From Hygrophila difformis (taxonomy: Eukaryota; Streptophyta; Magnoliopsida; Lamiales; Acanthaceae): 64,000 nt of DNA. Below are positions 58,560 to 64,000 of the stretch, piece by piece. How positions within the stretch are numbered: the first letter of the stretch is position 1; each line of letters begins with the position of its first letter. Below the pieces are notes generated by a model that was given only the letters and a program-made list of their open reading frames with translations, searched no databases and was not told where the DNA came from. The translations under genes were made by a program, and so were the position numbers. Where the stretch lies: assembly GCA_030278955.1 (NCBI GenBank), contig JAOANR010000001.1, forward strand, positions 6,870,874 through 6,934,873. The letters are read 5' to 3'.

Positions 58560-59970
58560 CTAGTATAACACCATCTTTTAAAATGTTTGAATTTGAAATG
58601 GTGCAGTTTATATTTGTATATATACTTTAAAAATTACCGATATAGGATCACCCGTAGAGTTCATAAAAATATCATCCGAAAATGTCACATCTAATTGTAC
58701 ATCTCCAAAATCAATACCCGCTTTACCATCACCTACATCAACTATCCAGTTTGCAAATTTCATTGTAAATAACAATTCTTGTGGTATATTGAGTTAATCA
58801 TTGCATATTAATACTTTTAGTCACATCTTGCTAGTAACACGAAATATTACAATATAACTGTTCGTGACTAAAAGTTGGTTTTGGAAGATAAAATCTGGCA
58901 TTCTTTAAAGATTGAAATTTTCTTTTGTTTATAAACATAGCAAAACAAACTGTGAGTGAGAATTTTCTCATCTCAAATCGAATAAAAAATTTGGTTAAAT
59001 CAAATAGGCTCATAATCATTCTACCAATTAAGAATTTTCTACTTTCATAGTTTCCCGGAAATTAGTTTAACCCCAACTATCTAATTCCACATCTTGGTTA
59101 CTATCAACCTACTTCTGTTATATAATTTATTTGATGGATATATATTTCTAAGAAGCATGACTATGCAACCCTCATTCAACTTTATTTCATGATTCGGTAA
59201 TCCAGAACAATTGATCGTATTTAGATATTGCAGTGAAAATAATTCATTGGCATTATCTATGTTTTCCTCATTTTGACAAATATTGTTAATTGATTGTAGT
59301 AAAGAGGCATTGATGTTTTGGTGGCTGTGAACTCACTTGTGTTTTTGTGGGAATGAAATAGATTATTTCGCAAAAAAATTTGTTAAAACTAATATATATA
59401 TATATATTCATTTGCAGACATACGTTCCATGATGTAATTATTGATTATACCAACACTCATTGGTAGGGGTTAATATATAAAATTTTTGGATTTGAAGTGG
59501 TGCAGTTTATATTTGTATAATAACTCTCAACAATTGTCGCTATAGAATCTCCCGTAGAGTTTATAAAATTATCATCTGAAATATCACATCTAATTGTACA
59601 TCTTCAAAATTAATACCAGCTTTACCAATTACCATCACGTATATGAAGTATTCATTGTGCAAATTTTTGCCATATATAATTTTCATTGTAAATAACATTT
59701 CTTATAGTATCTTAAGTTAATCCATCTTAATTACTATTAATACTTCGAGTCCCCTCTTTACAGTGACACGAGATATTGCAACATATCACTGACATAGGTA
59801 AAACTGATTTTAAAGATAGAGTCTTAACATTTTTTTAAAGGTTGATATCTTTTTTTTTTATAGTCATAGAAAAACAAACCGCGAGTGGAATTTTTTCATA
59901 TGAAATTGAATGGAGAAATTGGTTAATTCAGACGGGCTCATAATCATTCTACTAATTAAGAATTTTCATC
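58560..59970. repeat. ~480-bp duplication within the Helitron
   Basis: 58560-59040 and 59460-59970 are direct, diverged copies (shared blocks GGTGCAGTTTATATTTGTATA, CACATCTAATTGTACATCT, GGCTCATAATCATTCTAC), separated by about 420 bp. Each contains the GDGKAG/IGKAG helicase segment. Confidence 0.75.
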
Positions 59971-60440
59971 CCCAATATTGAGCTTTGTTTTAATGAGAAG
60001 AGAGGTTAAATAGTTTTCTGATGTAAGTTTTTTCTGGTAGAATTCTCATCACAATCTAGTGGAATACCAAATCTATAAAGTGCAGTCCTACCTCTTGGAA
60101 TGAGTAAGGGTGCTATTCCATTGAATGCTACATGCAGCACAATATTACATCTACTATGAAGAGCTAAACATAATATTTTCTAAATAGATTATCGATAAAT
60201 GTCTTGTCAGTTCCACCACGTAAAGAAAAATTAATCAACACTCATCACTATTAACTACAGACATTATATTATTATAAACATTATTCTTATCATTAATCAA
60301 CAATGTTAATAACTTAGCATGATCGGCTTTCATTTCTTCCATATTATAATATGTCTCTTCTAATATCAATAGATTATTTATTCCAGACGTTAAAACTTCA
60401 TTTAGTACCGGCATTCCAGAGAAAATTTTCAAACTTACAA
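58560..60440 (-). pseudogene. Helitron RepHel helicase remnants
   Basis: In minus-strand order: MPVLNEVLTSGINNLLILEETYY and LLTLLINDKNNVYNNIM (60420-60240), then a helicase motif I relic GGTDKTF (Gly to Asp, about 60210), then AFNGIAPLLIPRGRTALYRFGIPL (60150-60060), and FANWIVDVGDGKAGIDFGDVQLDVTF (about 58760-58660). These follow the order of Helitron PIF1-like helicases. Frameshifts, stops and an internal duplication make it non-functional. Confidence 0.75.
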
Positions 60441-60832
60441 AATTTGCAGCAATTAGCTTTTCAATATGAACTTACTTTGATCATTCACAATCACAATTTT
60501 CTGAGTATTTGTTTCGTCAATTACAAATCTTTTAAAATATAGAATAATGAATTACATCATCCGCTTTTTAAGTGTTATACTTCCCCTTTTTGGGTGTTTG
60601 GAAATAAGTGTTACATTACCATATTTGAAAAAGTTTGAAAGTTAATAATTTTTACTAATTATACTTAAATTATTATTTTTTATACTTCCCCTTAGGAATA
60701 AAGTCAAATTTGACTTATTTTATTTATTTAATTACTTTAACTAAATAAATTTTATTAACTTACCTTAAATCTTGTGTCATTTCCTAGTGTTACACTTATT
60801 ATAAAACGAAGGGAGTATTTCTTAAAAATATT

Positions 60833-61094
60833 CTTTCCGTCACACTCAAAGTGTCTCATTTTGACTTTTTAATAGTACTGTTTATTGATCAACTCTGACC
60901 TAATTTAATCGTAATTATATACAAAAAAATATAGTCAAATTTGGTCTTGTTAGATTTGTCTAATCATGTAATTTAGAGTATATATATTTTACATAATTTT
61001 TATACATGTACATTTTAACATATTAAATGTTAAACAAATGTATTGGACGACATGTCCAAAAATTTAGAGACAAAAATAATGGGACAGACGAGTA
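60833..61094. mobile_element. MITE inserted in the Helitron
   Basis: The core (AAATTTGGTCTTGTTAGATTTGTCTAATC) plus a degraded end AATAATGGGACAGACGAG. Related to the long-class MITEs. Another core copy lies outside the Helitron at about 61860-62050. Confidence 0.55.
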
Positions 61095-61829
61095 GACTTA
61101 AAAAAAATTATTTTTTTTACTTTTAAGCCATCGCAGTCCGAATTCGGCCAAATTGCCTAAATTAGGCCCAAAATCTTCTAATGACCCATTTGCCTAAATC
61201 AAAATATCGTGGCCCCAAAGTGGACGAACCTCATTCTCGTGGCCTATTTTAGTTATTATCTCTTTACTTTACTGGTGGATCTATTTGCAACTATATAATT
61301 GTATATTACTTTTAAAAGAAGTGACATATTTTTTGTGAAAGCATGTCCTACTAATTAATATATACAAATATTTTTATATATTCATTAATGTATATTCTAA
61401 TAATATAAATTCCATATATACACTGCAAATTCTATTTAAATTTTAAATTCCACTATTTTTTAAAAAATATAAATTGTGGGAACTCCATATACATTGGAAA
61501 ATTAAATATCTTTTAAAACAAAAAATTGGGATTTCCATATACACATTAACAGATCTTTAACATGAATAAATAAATCTGACGTGTAATGTACATTTTGATT
61601 ACATCATTCACCATACAAAAGAATATAACTAAAGTTGAGACCAAACATATACAAAATTACCGGCATTACAATATTTTCACCATATTTATAATAAATAAAT
61701 AAATAAATGTTAAAATCTAAAATTGTTAAATTAAAAATGCAAAAATTTATAAAAATTAGAAATTTAAAATGGAGACACCACATTAAATGTAGGATGAGTT
61801 GTTCACTAATGCTTTAATATATATATAGA

Positions 61830-62681
61830 TTACATTATTCATACAAATACTTTAACTTGAAGTTTTATCACAGTTATACAAATTAAAACATAGCCAAGTG
61901 AGATCTTGTTAGATTCGTCTTGTCTTATAGTTTTTAAATATCAAACTTTGAGAATTTTTATTTGTACTAAATTTGAATTATTAACGATTAAAAATATGCA
62001 TTGTACTGTATGCTGGGTGAGTTCGTAGCAAACAAAAAAACAGAAGAAGTATTATGCTAGAAGAAATAAAAGAATTACTTATATATGTACTATAAAAAAT
62101 GAGAACAAACATAATTGAAAATAAAGTTGTGAGCTCCCATTATTCTTACGAAAACGGCTAAAATTAGTTAAAATTAATTGTTTGGTAATTTCGGGACTAA
62201 TTTTTTTTTATTTAGAATAGGCTAAAAATTCAAAATGCTGCTATTTACATCGGTTTTAAAAAGAGCTGATTGAATATTGTTTTAAGTTATTTGATCTTTT
62301 TCAATAAACTAATTCAGTTCAAATTACCTAAAATAGGCTAATTTCGTTTAGGTGTTTTGTAAAAAATAGGACTATATTTTCAAAACATCCTACATTAGTA
62401 CATTTCGAATGAAGGGCCCCAGGAGCTAAATCGACGGCTGAAATGCAGCAGAGACACGTGTTACATTCTCCAACGTCTTTCACGACGCTGGTTAATTCTA
62501 ACCTCACCCGCAGGTGACGCCAAACACCATTATAAAAACACCAAAAAATAAAATTAAAAATTAAAATAAGAACCTTATCTTGTCTACACTACAATTGGTT
62601 TTTTCTCTGCTCTCTTCTTCCAACCTCACATTCCTCTTTCCTCTTCCCCTTCAGATCCGGCGCTCCAATTGCCAACTTCCC
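61830..62681. other. spacer and promoter region of the TIR1-type gene
   Basis: A degraded MITE (61860-62050, right end CAGAAGAAG), then AT-rich spacer. 62400-62681 is less AT-rich and holds the probable promoter and leader, including CCATTATAAAAACACC as a TATA-box candidate at about 62526-62541 and a CT-rich leader. Confidence 0.5.
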
Positions 62682-64000
62682 ATGGCCTACTCGTTCCCGG
62701 AGGAGGTTTTGGAGTACGTTTTCGCCTTCCTCAGCTCCCACAAGGACCGGAACGCCGTCTCCTTGGTATGCAAGTCGTGGTACGAGATTGAGCGTTGGTG
62801 TCGCCGCCGTGTTTTCATTGGGAACTGCTACGCGGTCTCGCCAGAGATCGTGATCCGTCGATTTCCAGAAATCAGAGCCCTGGAGATGAAGGGGAAGCCG
62901 CATTTTGCAGATTTCAACCTCGTGCCGGAAGGATGGGGCGGTTATGTGAACCCTTGGGTCGTTGCGATGTCTAGGGCTTACCCTCTGCTCGAGGAGATCA
63001 GGCTCAAGCGGATGGTGGTCACGGACGAGTGCTTGGAGTTGATCTCCAAGTCGTTTAAGAATTTCAAGGTTTTGGTGCTGTCGTCTTGCGAGGGTTTCAC
63101 CACGGATGGCCTCGCTTCGATTGCGGCTAATTGCAGGTTTTTAGTTGGAAAATGTGATATTAAAGTTTAAATGTTGTGCTCTTAGTTTGACCCTTTTTTA
63201 TTTTTTATATTTTGCCTTAGGCTTTCGCTTACTGAAATAAGGATTCGGTAGAATACTCAAGTAACTATAACAATGTGGCGGTATTTTGAGTTTTCTAGGG
63301 TTTTATAGGGAGAAAATTTTGAAATGGCCTCGTCACAACCCTAAAGGAAAGATCTGATTTTTCTTGCATTGTAAGTGGTTTTATGGGAAAGCCGAATCCC
63401 ACTGTTTTCAGTTCTTTATTGGAGGTTTACTTTCTGCTTCGAAAAAGGAGAGACTAGATTTGGTTTTCTCGTGGATTATAGTATCTAATCTTCCGAAATT
63501 GGGTTTTTGATGTTTGTTAGTTATCGATGGATTATGCTGGTGTCTGTGTTCTAGCTCTCCGGATCCACGTGAGTGCTACTGAAGTATGAAGTCATATGTT
63601 TGCTTTCTATCATTGGATTTGCGCATTATGCGATAAGGCAAAATACTTTAATGATGATTTACTGTTCTGGGTTGACATAATGTTAGTAATTTATGTACCT
63701 TGAAATGTTATATTTGTGCGGGAATGACTTGCCGGGGTAGTTGTTATTGCGAGATTTTAATGCTGAATTATTGCTTCCTGGTTCTTGAGTAAACAAGATT
63801 GTAGTGGTTACTGCTAGTAATTTGGGTTTTGATTGCTGATGATTTTTCAGGTATCTCAAAGAACTGGATTTAAGGGAGAGTGAAGTTGAGGACCTGAGTG
63901 GGCACTGGCTTAGCCATTTTCCCGACCACTGCACCTCATTGGTATCGCTGAACATATCTTGCTTAGGCTCTGAAGTGAGTTTCTCCGCTTTGGAGCGTCT
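62682..64000 (+). CDS. TIR1: TIR1/AFB auxin receptor F-box protein, 5' part
   Basis: The substrate-binding subunit of an SCF ubiquitin ligase that perceives auxin together with Aux/IAA proteins in the nucleus. Exon 1 (62682-63136) encodes the F-box [13 protein letters not shown]...[21 protein letters not shown] (residues 4-45) and the first leucine-rich repeats, including the family signatures [30 protein letters not shown] and [15 protein letters not shown]. Exon 2 starts at 63851 ([24 protein letters not shown]) and runs off the window; the join is phase-correct (AG/G). SGHWLSHFP and the [11 protein letters not shown] start favour the TIR1/AFB1 subclade over AFB2/3. An upstream in-frame extension has no ATG. 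The LRR9-19 region, auxin pocket and miR393 site would lie beyond the edge. Confidence 0.92.

Larger units (their letters stand above)
58159..61829 (-). mobile_element. Helitron with recognisable ends, decayed
   Basis: On the minus strand the element starts with TC (TCTATATATATATTAAAG, at 61829) and ends with CTAG (58159) preceded by the perfect hairpin CCCGTCGAG/CTCGACGGG ten bases upstream. It sits between a 5' A and a 3' T. These are all Helitron hallmarks. Inside are minus-strand relics of the Helitron helicase (58560-60440). A Rep nuclease region was not found, and MITE sequence occupies about 60780-61095. Confidence 0.82.

Overview
The window is nuclear DNA of a flowering plant, most likely a eudicot. 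The evidence is spliced genes with GT-AG introns, plant-only families (TIR1/AFB auxin receptor, NETWORKED actin-binding protein, classical arabinogalactan protein, DCD-domain protein), a nuclear tRNA-Pro, and AT-rich spacers packed with plant transposons. I cannot name the species. Exon boundaries were placed by eye from splice signals, reading phase and remembered family sequences.

Layout. 0-4.5 kb: 5' end of a BRN1/CELF-like RNA-binding protein gene (running off the left edge) and a complete nine-exon mitochondrial carrier gene, both on minus. 5.0-10.5 kb: a decayed Mutator-like element (MULE) with a protease relic and transposase relics. 11.0-13.1 kb: a hAT element and a non-autonomous MULE with about 530-bp terminal inverted repeats. 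14.2-17.3 kb: DCD-domain gene (minus). 17.5-20.0 kb: nested MITEs. 20.5-24.4 kb: a 957-aa BRCT protein gene (minus). 25.0 kb: tRNA-Pro(AGG). 25.3-26.3 kb: a tandem repeat split by a hAT element. 28.8-31.4 kb: convergent AGP and NET3C-like genes. 32.3-42.9 kb: long gene-poor spacer with hAT, MITE and SINE copies.

43-54 kb is the most notable block: a MULE of about 11 kb, apparently complete. It has an intact five-exon 712-aa MURA transposase (plus), a convergent eight-exon ULP1-like cysteine protease gene (minus) carrying one apparent single-base frameshift, and between them an unrecognised 113-aa ORF with a predicted transmembrane segment and its own TATA-like box. This is the Kaonashi-type (MULE plus ULP) arrangement. 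54-62 kb: MITEs, an RNase H relic, a SINE, and a 3.67-kb Helitron with recognisable ends and decayed helicase. 62.7-64.0 kb: the first exons of a TIR1-type auxin receptor, cut by the right edge.

Gene order recalls Arabidopsis: BRN1/RBP-DR1, mitochondrial carrier and BRCT protein lie near each other on chromosome 4 (At4g03110, 03115, 03130), and NET3C and AGP26 are adjacent on chromosome 2 (At2g47920, 47930). This is from memory, not a search. The cellular genes show no shared pathway; the transposon genes form functional sets.
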